From: CAYQMF01 sp964418595
GTDB taxonomy: Bacteria; Planctomycetota; UBA1135; UBA2386
DNA: 64,000 bases
Assembly: GCA_964418595.1 (NCBI GenBank)
Contig: CAYQMF010000013.1
Span: forward strand, 13,437-77,436
Direction of reading: 5' to 3'
Shown in pieces: positions 44,725 through 56,007 of this stretch. The translations under genes were made by a program, and so were the position numbers. The first letter of the stretch is position 1. The number at the start of each line of letters is the position of its first letter. Below the pieces are notes generated by a model. The model made no database searches. It worked only from the letters and a program-made list of their open reading frames with translations, and was not told the DNA's origin.

Positions 44725-44857
44725 TGCCCTCGGCTCTTCCACTGCGAGGTCCGAGCGGCCCTGGAAGCCCCAGACGATGCCATCGCCGGCGGCCCGATCT
44801 GGTCGTCGCGGCAGCGACGACATCGACCCCTTGGGTTGCGGCCGCCGGCTTGCGATG
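44725..44857 (-). repeat. Structured repeat copy C
   Basis: Minus-strand copy of the A-type core. Outer stem GCCGGCGGCC (44785-44794) with GGCCGCCGGC (44840-44849); hairpin 2 GTCGTCGC-TGCC-GCGACGAC is perfect; hairpin 1 (CAACCC-AAG-GGGTCG) has one mismatch. The right end breaks off after GTGGAAGAGCC and joins the truncated gene. The remaining gap to the porin-like start (44858-45072) holds a hairpin AACGCCG/CGGCGTT at 44951-44971 and nothing else I recognise. Confidence 0.88.
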
Positions 44858-45072
44858 GGTGGGTGTCCGTGGCCGGAGCAGGGGAAGGCTCCCTTCGGAG
44901 CGAACACGCCTTTTCACCGATCCGCGTCGCCCTCAACCCCCGCAAGCCGAAACGCCGATAGCACCGGCGTTGGCGTCCCCCGGGCAGCAGTTGCTACCGG
45001 CGCCGACCGCAGCCCGCGGCCCCCGCGCCACGGGGCGACTCCCACGATCCCCCCCCGCTCGGAGCAGATCTC

Positions 45073-45981
45073 ATGCGCCACGTCACCGCGATCGCGCCTC
45101 TCCTCATCCTGACCGTCGCCCCCGCGCTGGCGCAGGGCGTCCGTCAGGCCTCGTTCACCGGGGCGGCGACACCACGCGAGGCGGCGCTGCTGCGCGGCGA
45201 CGACGACAGCGTGAGCGGGCGCTGGGGCGTGGATCTGCCGACGGCGTACTTCTATCGCGGCATCCAGATCGAGAACCAGGGCGTCATCGCGCAGCCGTAC
45301 ACGGAGTTCACCTATGCGCTGCACGAGGGTGAGCAGACGGTGCGCAGCGTGGATCTGGTGTTCGGGACCTGGAACTCGCTGCACGAGGGGCCGACCGGGA
45401 CCGGGGGCGGGCAGTCGGCGTGGTACGAGGCGGACTTCTACGCGGGTCTGGCGATCGGGATCGGGGCGCGTTTCAGCGCGAGTGGCACGTACTCCTACTA
45501 CGCGAGTCCCAACGGCGTGTCCGCGTTGAGCGAAGAGGCGATCTTCAGCGTGGCGTTCGACGACACGGATCTGCTCGGGGAAGGCTTCGCCGGCCTGCAG
45601 CCCAACCTCACGTTCGGCTTCGAGACCAAGGGTCAGACCGACGGCGGCAACGACCGCGGCACGTACGCGCAGATCGCGATCGAGCCGTCGCTCGGCCTCG
45701 GCAAGGCCGGCGACTTCGACTTCACGCTCGCCGTGCCGATCGCGGTGGGGTTCAGCCTCGGCGACTACTACGAAGATGCCAACGGCAAGGACCGCGCGTT
45801 CGGCTTCCTGGACATTGGCGCTGTCGTCACGACCCCGCTGCCGTTCGTCCCGACCCGGTTCGGGCCGTGGACGCTGTCGCTCTCGGTGCACGCGCTGTTC
45901 CTGGGCTCGACCTGCGAGGCGCTGAACGGTGGCGACGACTTCGAGGTCATCGGCGCGGTGGGGCTGAGCACGATCTTCTAG
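45073..45981 (+). CDS. Porin-like outer-membrane protein
   Basis: 302 residues from the ATG at 45073; signal peptide MRHVTAIAPLLILTVAPALAQ. Beta-barrel style throughout, with WGVDLPTAYFYRGIQIENQG near the start as in TorF-type putative porins (the 'YxxRGI' segment), long alternating strands (ADFYAGLAIGIGARFSASGT, DFTLAVPIAVGFSLGDYY), and a C-terminal VIGAVGLSTIF with terminal phenylalanine. It is probably a passive channel or surface protein in the outer membrane. The stop overlaps the convergent small gene by 4 bp. Confidence 0.85.
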   Translation: MRHVTAIAPLLILTVAPALAQGVRQASFTGAATPREAALLRGDDDSVSGRWGVDLPTAYFYRGIQIENQGVIAQPYTEFTYALHEGEQTVRSVDLVFGTWNSLHEGPTGTGGGQSAWYEADFYAGLAIGIGARFSASGTYSYYASPNGVSALSEEAIFSVAFDDTDLLGEGFAGLQPNLTFGFETKGQTDGGNDRGTYAQIAIEPSLGLGKAGDFDFTLAVPIAVGFSLGDYYEDANGKDRAFGFLDIGAVVTTPLPFVPTRFGPWTLSLSVHALFLGSTCEALNGGDDFEVIGAVGLSTIF

Positions 45982-46229
45982 CGGCGCAGCCAGCGCACGC
46001 GCAGGCTCGCGTTGCGCGGCCGGACCGACTCCGTGCGCTCGCTGCTGGCGGGCGCGGCCGTCGGGGCGGCGGGCACTACGTAGCGCGTTGCGGACGCACC
46101 GACGTGCCGCAGCGTCTGGCGCTGATGGCGGACGGCGACGGTGTGCGCCTTCGTTGCGACCGCGGACGTGGTGTCCTGGGCGGGCAACGGGGCGAGGAGC
46201 AGGAAGAGCGGGAGCAGGCGGATGAGCAT
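45978..46229 (-). CDS. Small secreted protein of unknown function
   Basis: 83 residues from the ATG at 46227-46229. Signal peptide MLIRLLPLFLLLAPLPAQ, then a short basic, alanine-rich chain (RHQRQTLRHVGASATRYVVP ... NASLRVRWLRR). No family recognised. The clear signal peptide is the main support; the 3' end overlaps the porin-like gene on the other strand. Confidence 0.55.
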   Translation of the reverse strand: MLIRLLPLFLLLAPLPAQDTTSAVATKAHTVAVRHQRQTLRHVGASATRYVVPAAPTAAPASSERTESVRPRNASLRVRWLRR

Positions 46230-46364
46230 GGTGCGGGGCCTCGCGCGGGGGGAGTGCGGGCGTCGATGCGACGGTCCGACGCAGTCTACCGCGTCGCCGC
46301 GTCTCGACTTGCGACTCAGGTCGGCCGTCGGGTGCGTCGATGAACGACGAGGGGAGTCCCTGCG

Positions 46365-48265
46365 ATGACGACGCACCTACGGAGCAAGATCCTCGCCGCC
46401 CTGATCCTGGTCGCGGTGGCGCTGCTCGCCGCGACGGCGTGGATCCACGAATCGGTCCTGCTACCGAGCTTCGTGGCCCTGGAGCGGCAGCAGGCCACGC
46501 GGAACCTCGATCGGGGCACGGAGGCGCTGCAGAACGAGCTGGAGCACGTCAGCGACTTCGTGGGGGACTGGTCGGGCTGGGACGACACTTACAAGTACAT
46601 CGCCGATGGCAACGCGGAATACGCGAAGTCGAACCTCGAGACCGACGTGTTCCGCGAGGACAGCTTCGACTTCCTCTGCTACCTGCGTCCGGACGGCACG
46701 GAGCAATGGCGCGGGGGCCTGATCGACGGCGAGCAGCCGGACCTCGCCGAGTTGCCGGCCGGCCGCTGGCCGCTGGATCACCCTTTGCTCGCGACCCCCA
46801 CGCTGCAGGACGTCCGGACCACGATCGTCGTCACGAAACACGGCCCCCTGCTGATGGCGTCGCGCCCGATCACCGACTCGGCGCGCACCGCGCTGCAGCG
46901 CGGCTGGATCATGATGGGCCGGTTCCTCTCGGACGACCGGATCGCGAAGCTGGCGACGCAGACCCGCCTGCAGCTCCGGATCGTGCCGGCGCGCGATCTC
47001 GTGGCCCTGGAGGATCGGGCCGCGTCGATGCGGCTGCGGCACGGTGAAGGGCAGGAGCTGCGCATCGTCGACGACCACCGTCTGGTGGCTGCCGCGCTCG
47101 TGCCCGGGCTCGAACCCAGCCGCGACGACCTGTTCGTCGAGGTCTCGCTGCCGCGCGCGATCCTCGCCGAGGGTCGCAACGCGCTGCGCTTCGCCCTGCT
47201 GACGAACACGATCGCCGTCCTGTTCGTCTTCGGCGTGCTCATGTGGCTCCTGCAGCGCATCGTCGTTGGTCCGCTGGGAATGCTGACCCGTCACGCGCTG
47301 CGGATCCGCGCCAGCGATGACCTGACCGTCCGCTGCAAGGACTCGCGCCGCGACGAGATCGGCGTGCTGGGTCGAGAGTTCGACAACATGGTGGAGCGAC
47401 TCGCCACCTCGCAGTCGCTCCTGCTGGAGCGCGCGCGCGAGGGCGGCATGGCCGAGGTCGCTCGCTCCGTGCTGCACGATGTCGGCAACGCCCTGCAGGC
47501 CGTGCACGCCAATTCCGACCTGCTGCGCCGGCACCTGGGCAGCCGGATGGTGGCCGATCTTCAGCGCATCAGCGGCCTGCTCGCGGCGCACGCGGGCGAC
47601 CTGCAGCAGTGGCTGACGACCGACCCGCGGGGGCAGCGCGTGCCGGAGTTCCTGGTCGAACTCGCGACGGGTCTCGCCACGGAGCACGGCACGATGGCGC
47701 GCGAGGTAGAGCAACTCACCGCGGGTCTCGACCACATCGACCACCTGGTGGCCCGCCAGCGGGAGCACTCCGCGAAGGGCGGCGCCCGGGAGGTCGTCGA
47801 TCCGGGGGCTCTGTTCGCGGAGGCGGCCCGGATCGGATGTGGAGTCGCCGACCGCGGAGTCACCTGCGAGATCCGGGTCACGGCGACGCGGCCGCTGCGC
47901 GTCGAGAAGCACAAGCTCCTCGCGGTGTTGATCAACCTCGTGCGCAACGCGCGAGAGGCGGTGAGCTCGATGCCCCAATCGCGACGCACGATCCGGTTCA
48001 CGGCGGCGGACGAAGGTGGCGATCGCATCCTCTTGACGGTGGCAGACGACGGCGTCGGCATCGCCGCGGACGACCTCACCCGCATCTTCCAGGGCGGTCT
48101 CTCCACCAAGACCGGTGGGGGAGGCATCGGTCTGCACGGCTGCGCCAACAGCGTGCGGGAACTGGGTGGGCGTCTGTGGGCGGAGAGCGAGGGCCTCGAC
48201 CGCGGCGCACGCTTCTGCATCGAACTCCCGGCGCGCGCGCCCAGCGAGGTTGCCGAGTGGCTGTG

Positions 48266-48266
<1 letters not shown>
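46365..48266 (+). CDS. CHASE4-type sensor histidine kinase
   Basis: 633 residues from the ATG at 46365. Transmembrane helices at about 9-27 and 278-300 flank a periplasmic domain that contains the CHASE4 signature GDWSGWDDTYKYI (67-79). Then come HAMP (about 300-350), a histidine box GMAEVARSVLHDVGNALQAV (H371) and HATPase_c with NLVRNAREAV, VADDGVGIA and GGGGIGLHGCANS. The H-box is of the LHDVGN type rather than the classical HE(I/L)RTP. It senses an unknown extracytoplasmic ligand and is translated together with the following hybrid protein (TGATG overlap). Confidence 0.92.
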
Positions 48267-49993
<1,727 letters not shown>

Positions 49994-50051
49994 TCCCGCA
50001 CGGTCCGGCCGGGGGTGGACCGGGCGCAGCGCCCCACCGATCATCCGGCGC

Positions 50052-51575
50052 ATGCTCCGCCTCGTGCTCCGTGGCCTTCTCGCCGTCCTTGCGCTCGCCT
50101 GCCCGCTCCCAGCGACGTGGTCGATCATCCTGATCGACGTCCGTACCGGCGAGATCGCGGTGGCGTCCGCGACGTGCCTGCCGAACTTCGACCTCGCGGT
50201 GTGGGTGCCCGTGATCGTCGTGGGCAAGGGCGCGGCCTGCGCGCAGAGCTACGTCGACCCCACAGGCACGACGCGCATCTACATCCGCGATCAGTTGGCG
50301 CTCGGCACGAGTCCGGCGCAGATCCTCAGTGGGCTTGCGGGCTTCGACACCGGGCACCAGTCCCGGCAGTACGGGATCGTCGATCTCGCCGGGCGCGCGG
50401 TCGGTTTCACCGGCACCGGTGCCGGCGGCTTCGCCAGCGACCGCGTGGGTCGCATCGGCGACATCGTGTACGCGATCCAGGGCAACGTCCTCACCGGCGG
50501 CCCCGTGCTCGCCGCCGCCGAGCTGGCGATCTATTCGACCAACGGTGATCTCGGCGAGAAGCTGATGGCGGCGATGGAGGCCGCGCGCCTGTTCGGGGGC
50601 GACGGCCGCTGCTCGTGCAACGAGACGGCGCCGACGTCGTGCGGTTCGCCGCCGGTGAACTTCACGAAGTCGGCCGACGTCGGATTCATGATCGTGGCGC
50701 GGCCCGGTGATGTCGACGGCGGTTGCAACGCGACCATCGGCTGCGCGAGCGGCTCGTACTACATGCGCCTCAACGTCGCCAACCGCCTGCGCACCGATCC
50801 CGATCCGGTGTTCACGCTGCGCACCCTGTTCGACCAGTGGCGGCTGCAGCAGCGTGGACGCGTCGACCAGTTCAAGTCGACCTTCACCTTCGGCTCGCCG
50901 AACCTGCCCATCAACGGCCTGTCGCGGGTCACCGGCCGGCTCGAGCTGCGCGACCGCGAGGGCAACCGGATCACGACCGGTGGCGCGACGGTGCGCGTCA
51001 CGCTCGATGCCACCAACACGACCAGCGCGACCATCGGCACGGTCGTCGACAATCGCGACGGCACGTACGACGTGCCCATCACCGCCGGGACGAACGCCGG
51101 CCGGCTGGTGCTGAAGGTCACCGTCGACGACGGCAACGGCGCGCGCGAGATCGCGCCCAAGCCCGCGTTGCCGACCACGTCGCTGCGCCTGTGGGCCGAC
51201 CGCGCGTCGGTGTCCGCGGCGACCGGGGGCAGGATCGAGTTCGCGGTGCAGCCGGGGTTGTTCGGCGGCACGAACCGGATCTGGATCCTCGCGGCGTCGG
51301 GCTCCGGCACCTTCCCGGGGCTGTGGCTCACGCCGCTGTACCGCCTGCCGCTCAACCCCGATCCGGTCTTCCACGTGCTGCTGCACGCGGCGGCGTTCGG
51401 GATCCTGCCCGAGCTGATCGGTGTGACCAGCGCCACCGGCATGGCGGGCACTGCACTCAGCATCCCGCCGGGCGCGTGGTCGCTCCCCATCGGGCTGGAC
51501 CTGTCGTTCGCGTTTGCGCTCCTGGAGCCGATCTCGATGACCAGCAACTTCGTGACGGTGCGCATCGCCCGGTGA
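50052..51575 (+). CDS. DUF1028 (Ntn-hydrolase-like) protein with C-terminal extensions
   Basis: 507 residues from the ATG at 50052. A signal peptide (LVLRGLLAVLALACPLPATW) leads into the DUF1028 domain (about 22-235: TWSIILIDVRTGEIAVASAT, ARPGDVDGG). DUF1028 proteins adopt an N-terminal-nucleophile hydrolase fold. Typical family members are about 220 residues; here a middle domain (about 290-380, LELRDREGNRITTGGATVRV, a carboxypeptidase-regulatory-like beta fold) and the shared C-terminal beta domain (about 390-507) are added. Exported; substrate unknown. The stop overlaps the next start (GTGA). Confidence 0.88.
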   Translation: MLRLVLRGLLAVLALACPLPATWSIILIDVRTGEIAVASATCLPNFDLAVWVPVIVVGKGAACAQSYVDPTGTTRIYIRDQLALGTSPAQILSGLAGFDTGHQSRQYGIVDLAGRAVGFTGTGAGGFASDRVGRIGDIVYAIQGNVLTGGPVLAAAELAIYSTNGDLGEKLMAAMEAARLFGGDGRCSCNETAPTSCGSPPVNFTKSADVGFMIVARPGDVDGGCNATIGCASGSYYMRLNVANRLRTDPDPVFTLRTLFDQWRLQQRGRVDQFKSTFTFGSPNLPINGLSRVTGRLELRDREGNRITTGGATVRVTLDATNTTSATIGTVVDNRDGTYDVPITAGTNAGRLVLKVTVDDGNGAREIAPKPALPTTSLRLWADRASVSAATGGRIEFAVQPGLFGGTNRIWILAASGSGTFPGLWLTPLYRLPLNPDPVFHVLLHAAAFGILPELIGVTSATGMAGTALSIPPGAWSLPIGLDLSFAFALLEPISMTSNFVTVRIAR

Positions 51576-52951
51576 GATCGACCGTCGCGTGTCTGCTCGC
51601 CTCGTCGCTCGCGGCGCAGCCGGACGCGGGACCGGCGACGGAGACGGCGTTGCGGGTCGTGACGTTCAACATCCGCTACGGGACCGCCCCGGATGGCGAA
51701 CACGCGTGGCCGCATCGGCGCGATCTCGTGCGCGATGTGCTTGCGCACCTCGACCCGCACCTGCTCGGCGTGCAGGAGGCGCTGGCCTTCCAGCTCGGGG
51801 ACATCGCCGGGAGCCTGCCCCACCATCGCGTGCTCGGTGAGGGCCGGCGTGGCGGCGACCGCGATGAGTACTCGGCGCTGCTCGTGGACGGGCGTCGCCT
51901 GGCCATCGAAGACCACGGTCAGTTCTGGCTGAGCGCGACGCCCGACGTCGTCGGCAGCGTGGGTTTCGACGCGGCGCTGCCGCGCGTGTGCACGTGGGCG
52001 GTGCTCGTCGACCGGGTGAGTGGCGCGCGGTTCCAGGTGTTGAACACACACCTCGACCACCGCGGGGCCGTGGCCCGGCGCGAGAGCGCGGCGCTCATGG
52101 TTGCGCACGCGGCGAAGCGGGCCCTGCCTGCCGTCGTGATGGGGGATCTGAACGATGGTCCAGAGGCGCCGCCAGTCGCCACGCTGCGCGCGGCGGGCTT
52201 CGAAGATGCACTGCGGCTGCGCAATCCCGGCGCTCCGCCGCAGGGTACGTTCACGAACTTCCGCGAGGTCATCGGCAATCGACAGATCGACTACATCTTC
52301 GTGCGCGGCGGAGTGGTGGCGACGGCGGCCGATGTCGTGGCGTGGCAGCGCGACGGCCGGTTCCCGTCCGACCACCTGCCGGTGTCTGCGGAGCTGTGGG
52401 TGCCGGCGGAGCCGTCGCGCGCGCTCGTGCCGAGCCTGGGGGAAGAGAGCTTCGTCTCCGCCGCGGAGCTGGAGCAGTGGCGGTTGCCCGCGCGGCCGGG
52501 GCCTGCCGCGCCTGCCGCGGCCAGCGAGGCGATGTGTCTCGCCATCGGTGACCGCACCTATTGCTACTTCGTCGGCGGTGGCGAAGCACCCCGCATCCAG
52601 GCGTGCGTGAGCCTCGACGCCGGCTCGTGGTCGGCGCCCGTGGACGTGTGTTTCGGCGGTCGCGTTGGGGCCGGTCCTGGCTCGGCCGCGGCGCCGTTCG
52701 TGCTCCGACGTGGTGGCATGTTCTTCCTGCTCCGCACCGCGCCGTCGGAAGTCGAGGGCTTGGGAAGAGTGACCTTCGTGTATCGCTCCGCCGACCCGCT
52801 CGACTTCGGGCGCGACGACGACAGGTGCCTCGTCACGGTGCTGCCCGTCGCCGGCGCCGAGATCGTGCGGCGGGGCGACGAGGACTTCATCACGTGCGGC
52901 CGGGACGCGGACCGCGGTGTGCGACTGCGACGCGTGGACTGGCGGGAGTGA
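51572..52951 (+). CDS. Secreted endonuclease/exonuclease/phosphatase family protein
   Basis: 459 residues from the GTG at 51572, which overlaps the DUF1028 stop (GTGA). Short signal region VRSTVACLLASSLAAQ. The catalytic fold (about 25-275) shows VTFNIRYG, LGVQEAL, VLNTHLDHRG, VVMGDLND, and RQIDYIFVRG followed by SDHLPV, that is, the Asn, Glu, His, Asp and SDH residues of the EEP superfamily. The C-terminal 180 residues are beta-rich and not recognised (RTYCYFVGGGEAPRIQACVS, GMFFLLRTAPSEVEGLG). It may hydrolyse phosphodiesters outside the cell. The 3' end overlaps the convergent kinase by 62 bp. Confidence 0.9.
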   Translation: MRSTVACLLASSLAAQPDAGPATETALRVVTFNIRYGTAPDGEHAWPHRRDLVRDVLAHLDPHLLGVQEALAFQLGDIAGSLPHHRVLGEGRRGGDRDEYSALLVDGRRLAIEDHGQFWLSATPDVVGSVGFDAALPRVCTWAVLVDRVSGARFQVLNTHLDHRGAVARRESAALMVAHAAKRALPAVVMGDLNDGPEAPPVATLRAAGFEDALRLRNPGAPPQGTFTNFREVIGNRQIDYIFVRGGVVATAADVVAWQRDGRFPSDHLPVSAELWVPAEPSRALVPSLGEESFVSAAELEQWRLPARPGPAAPAAASEAMCLAIGDRTYCYFVGGGEAPRIQACVSLDAGSWSAPVDVCFGGRVGAGPGSAAAPFVLRRGGMFFLLRTAPSEVEGLGRVTFVYRSADPLDFGRDDDRCLVTVLPVAGAEIVRRGDEDFITCGRDADRGVRLRRVDWRE

Positions 52952-55622
52952 ACGATCCGCCAGTCTCCGCGCCGAGCGCGGATGGCTCGCCCACGGGCGT
53001 CGCCTCTGGTGGACCGGCGCACCACTTCGCGATCTGCCGCTCCAGGTCCGCGAGCTTGATCGGCTTCGTCACGTAGCCGTCCATCCCCGCCGCGAGGCAG
53101 AGGTCGCGCACGCCGGCCAGCGCATCGGCGGTGAGCGCGACGATGGGCGTGCGGGGCGCGCCCGACGCCCCCTCCGACCGCCGGATCTCCCGCGTCGCCT
53201 CGAAGCCGTCCATGCGGGGCATCTGGCAGTCCATGAGCACGAGATCGAAACGCTGCTTCGCGAACAGCGCGACCGCGGCGACGCCGTCGTCCGCGAGGTG
53301 GACCCGGCACCCGAGCTTCTGGAGCATGGTCGTGGTGACGCGCTGGTTCACGGCGTTGTCCTCCGCGACCAACACCTCGCGCAGGGGCGAGTCGCCTTGC
53401 TCGGCCGCAGGGGTGAGCGCGGGGCCGTGCTCCGTCGGCGCGGACCGGCCGAGCCGTCCGAGCGCCTGGGCGATGGCGTGTCGGAGCGTGGACTCGCGCA
53501 CCGGCTTGACGAGGAGGCGGGCGAGCGCCAGCTCCTCCAGTTCGCGCGGCGCGAGCGGATCCTGTACCGACGTCAGCATGATCAGGCGCACCGGGTCATG
53601 GCAGCGCCTGGCTCGCACGCGGCGCGCGAGTTCGGCGCCGTCCATGCCCGGCATCTGGAAGTCCAGGAGCACGACGTCGAAGGGTTGACCCTTGCGATGG
53701 AGGTCGTCGAGCGCGGTCAGGGCCTCGTCGGGCGACATCGTCACCGACGCGACCATGCCCCAGCGGATCGTCTGTTCGACGAGCACGCGGCAGTTGACGT
53801 GGTTGTCGTCGACGATGAGGACGCGGACGCCGGTGAGATCCGGTTCGTAGCCTGCCTCTGCAGTGGGCACGTGCGGTGCCTTGGGTAGGGCGACGCTCAC
53901 CGTGAACGTCGTGCCGCAGCCGACCTCGCTCTGGACGGAGATCTCGCCGCCCATGAGCTGCACGAGGCGTTTCGAGATGGCAAGGCCGAGGCCGGTGCCG
54001 CCGAACTGCCGCGTCGCCGAGTTGTCGACCTGATGGAAGACCTCGAACAGCCCACCGATCTTGTCGGCGGGGATCCCGATCCCGGAGTCGGCGACGGTGA
54101 TGACCAGCGCCGCCTGCTGCGGGTCGGAGGCAGACGCGGGGGCACCTGGATCGACGTTCACGAAGACGTGACCCTTGGGCGTGAACTTGATCGCGTTGCC
54201 GATGATGTTGACCAACACCTGCCGTACGCGGCCCGGGTCGCCGACGACATTGCGCGCGGCGGCCCCGCTGTAGCGGAGCAGCAGCTCGAGGCCCTTGCGC
54301 CGCGCGGTCACGCCGAGCAGGTCGAGGACCTCCTCGAGCGTCATCTTGAGGTCGAACGGAACCGCCTCGAGCGTGAGCTTGTCGGCCTCGACCTTGGAGA
54401 AGTCGAGGATGTCGTTGATGAGGGCGAGCAGCGCTTCGCCTGAATGGCAGATCGTGTCGACGAACTCGCGCTGGTCAGGCGAGAGCGGCGTTTCGCGGAG
54501 CAGGCTGCTCATGCCGATCACGCCGTTCATCGGCGTGCGGATCTCGTGCGACATGTTGGCCAGGAACGCGCTCTTCGCGCGGCTGGCGCTCTCCGCCTCG
54601 GTCTTGGCGGCTGCCAACTGACTGGCGTTGTCCGCGAGCTGGCGCACCTGACGACGGATGGTGCGACCTACGAGGAAGGCTACGAGCATGGCGAGCGGGA
54701 GGCCGAGGGCGATGCGGACCGCCGACTGGTTGACCGCGCCGTTCGCCACCTGCTGCAGCTCGTCCTCCGGGATGGCGACGCCTACCCGCCAGTCGAAGAT
54801 GCGCGCGGCGCCCCCGGCGACCTCGTACTCTCGCCCGGAGGAATCGCCGCGGGTCCAGTCGGTCGTCGCACCGACCGGGGTGGCGAGGAGGTCGTGCAGG
54901 ACGTTCTTCCCGAGCCCCTGCGCGCGCCGCAGGTCCGAGGCGTGCAGGATGTGGTCGTCGGCGCCGAGCACGAACGCCAGCGCGCCGGGCATGCTCTGGA
55001 TGCGGAAGTCACCCAACGCCCGCAACAGGCGGGTGGTGTCGAGCACGCCGAGCACCGCGCCGACGCGGGCGTCGTCTTCGCTGCTGACGACATCGTGCCA
55101 CGCCACGACCAGGCTGCCGTGCGCGAGCGACTCCAGCTCCGGGCCGCCGACCCGCGCCGTGACCCGGCGATGGGCGAACTCGACGACGTCGGGCTCGGGC
55201 TCGGCGCCGGTGTGGCAGAGGATCGACCCGCCGGTGTCGACGACGTACGCGCGCATCCCGGTCTCGCCCTCGGCGACGATGCGGCGGAGCAGGCTTTCGC
55301 ACTGGTGCGGGACGAACCCGTTGTTGCTCGCGAAGTTTAGCGCCGCGACGACGACCGAGGACTGGGCCAGGGCACGGGTCGTCTGCCGGTGCAGATGGAG
55401 GTCGCGCGCGAACGAGCTGCGCAGCATCTCGATCGCGAGCAGGTTCTGGTCGCGGTTGCTCGTGCGCAGCACCGACTGCGTCGACCACGTCGCGACGGCG
55501 ATCGTGCCGAGCATGGGACCCAGGACCGCCAGCGCGATGAGGGCGAGGTACTGACCGCCGGGATGCTTGACCCGGCGCGCGGCCGCGTCGGAAGGATGGT
55601 CCTTTCGTGAAGTCCCGCTCAT
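52890..55622 (-). CDS. Membrane hybrid histidine kinase with two receiver domains
   Basis: 910 residues from the ATG at 55620-55622, which overlaps the small upstream gene (ATGA). Transmembrane helices at about 25-45 and 302-320 enclose a dCache-like sensor (motifs AYVVDTGGSILCHTGAE, LVVAWHDVVSSEDDARVGAV). HisKA has ANMSHEIRTPMNGVIGMSSL (H359), HATPase_c has NIIGNAIKF, ADSGIGI and GGTGLGLAIS. REC1 (about 610-740) has LLDFQMPGMDG and REC2 (about 760-890) has LMDCQMPRMDG. It probably senses a small molecule in the periplasm; no dedicated response regulator follows. Confidence 0.92.
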   Translation of the reverse strand: MSGTSRKDHPSDAAARRVKHPGGQYLALIALAVLGPMLGTIAVATWSTQSVLRTSNRDQNLLAIEMLRSSFARDLHLHRQTTRALAQSSVVVAALNFASNNGFVPHQCESLLRRIVAEGETGMRAYVVDTGGSILCHTGAEPEPDVVEFAHRRVTARVGGPELESLAHGSLVVAWHDVVSSEDDARVGAVLGVLDTTRLLRALGDFRIQSMPGALAFVLGADDHILHASDLRRAQGLGKNVLHDLLATPVGATTDWTRGDSSGREYEVAGGAARIFDWRVGVAIPEDELQQVANGAVNQSAVRIALGLPLAMLVAFLVGRTIRRQVRQLADNASQLAAAKTEAESASRAKSAFLANMSHEIRTPMNGVIGMSSLLRETPLSPDQREFVDTICHSGEALLALINDILDFSKVEADKLTLEAVPFDLKMTLEEVLDLLGVTARRKGLELLLRYSGAAARNVVGDPGRVRQVLVNIIGNAIKFTPKGHVFVNVDPGAPASASDPQQAALVITVADSGIGIPADKIGGLFEVFHQVDNSATRQFGGTGLGLAISKRLVQLMGGEISVQSEVGCGTTFTVSVALPKAPHVPTAEAGYEPDLTGVRVLIVDDNHVNCRVLVEQTIRWGMVASVTMSPDEALTALDDLHRKGQPFDVVLLDFQMPGMDGAELARRVRARRCHDPVRLIMLTSVQDPLAPRELEELALARLLVKPVRESTLRHAIAQALGRLGRSAPTEHGPALTPAAEQGDSPLREVLVAEDNAVNQRVTTTMLQKLGCRVHLADDGVAAVALFAKQRFDLVLMDCQMPRMDGFEATREIRRSEGASGAPRTPIVALTADALAGVRDLCLAAGMDGYVTKPIKLADLERQIAKWCAGPPEATPVGEPSALGAETGGSFTPASPRVAVAHRGPRPGRT

Positions 55623-55843
55623 CGCCGTGAGCGACCCTGCTGGGCGAGCACGCTCAGCGTGAGGGCGCCGATCGTGCGTCCTTCGCCGGTGCGGACCGGC
55701 ACTACGGTTGCCCGTGCGGGCGCGGGGCCATACGCGGTGCCGGCGAACAGCATCAGGAGACGCGCCACTCCGGGCGCCAGGACGGGTCTCGATCGCTTCC
55801 TTCCCATGGGTCCTACCTCCCGATTGGCTGCGAGGGCCTGCAT
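55619..55843 (-). CDS. Possible small protein coupled to the hybrid kinase
   Basis: Up to 74 residues (an internal ATG gives 62: MGRKRSRPVLAPGVARLLML). A hydrophobic stretch ARLLMLFAGTAYGPAPARA could be a signal or one membrane segment, followed by VVPVRTGEGRTIGALTLSVL. No family recognised. Support comes from the ATGA overlap with the kinase start and normal codon use; a chance frame cannot be excluded. Confidence 0.45.
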   Translation of the reverse strand: MQALAANREVGPMGRKRSRPVLAPGVARLLMLFAGTAYGPAPARATVVPVRTGEGRTIGALTLSVLAQQGRSRR

Positions 55844-56007
55844 CCCTATCGCGCCGGTAGGGGCCGGGGCTTGAGTCGATCCGGCCCCGGCCGGGGGCCG
55901 GCCTTTCCGGGGCCAGTGGTAATGGCGCGGCCGGGTGGCGGACTGGTCGAGCAGCGCCGGTCAGGTCGATCGGCCACGAACCCTGATCCACGAACGAGAC
56001 CCATCCC

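Noticed and set aside
10763..44857. Repeats as integron attC sites or a CRISPR array
   Set aside because: Copies are few, far apart and in both orientations. They lack attC core sites and regular repeat-spacer structure, and no integrase or cas gene is seen.
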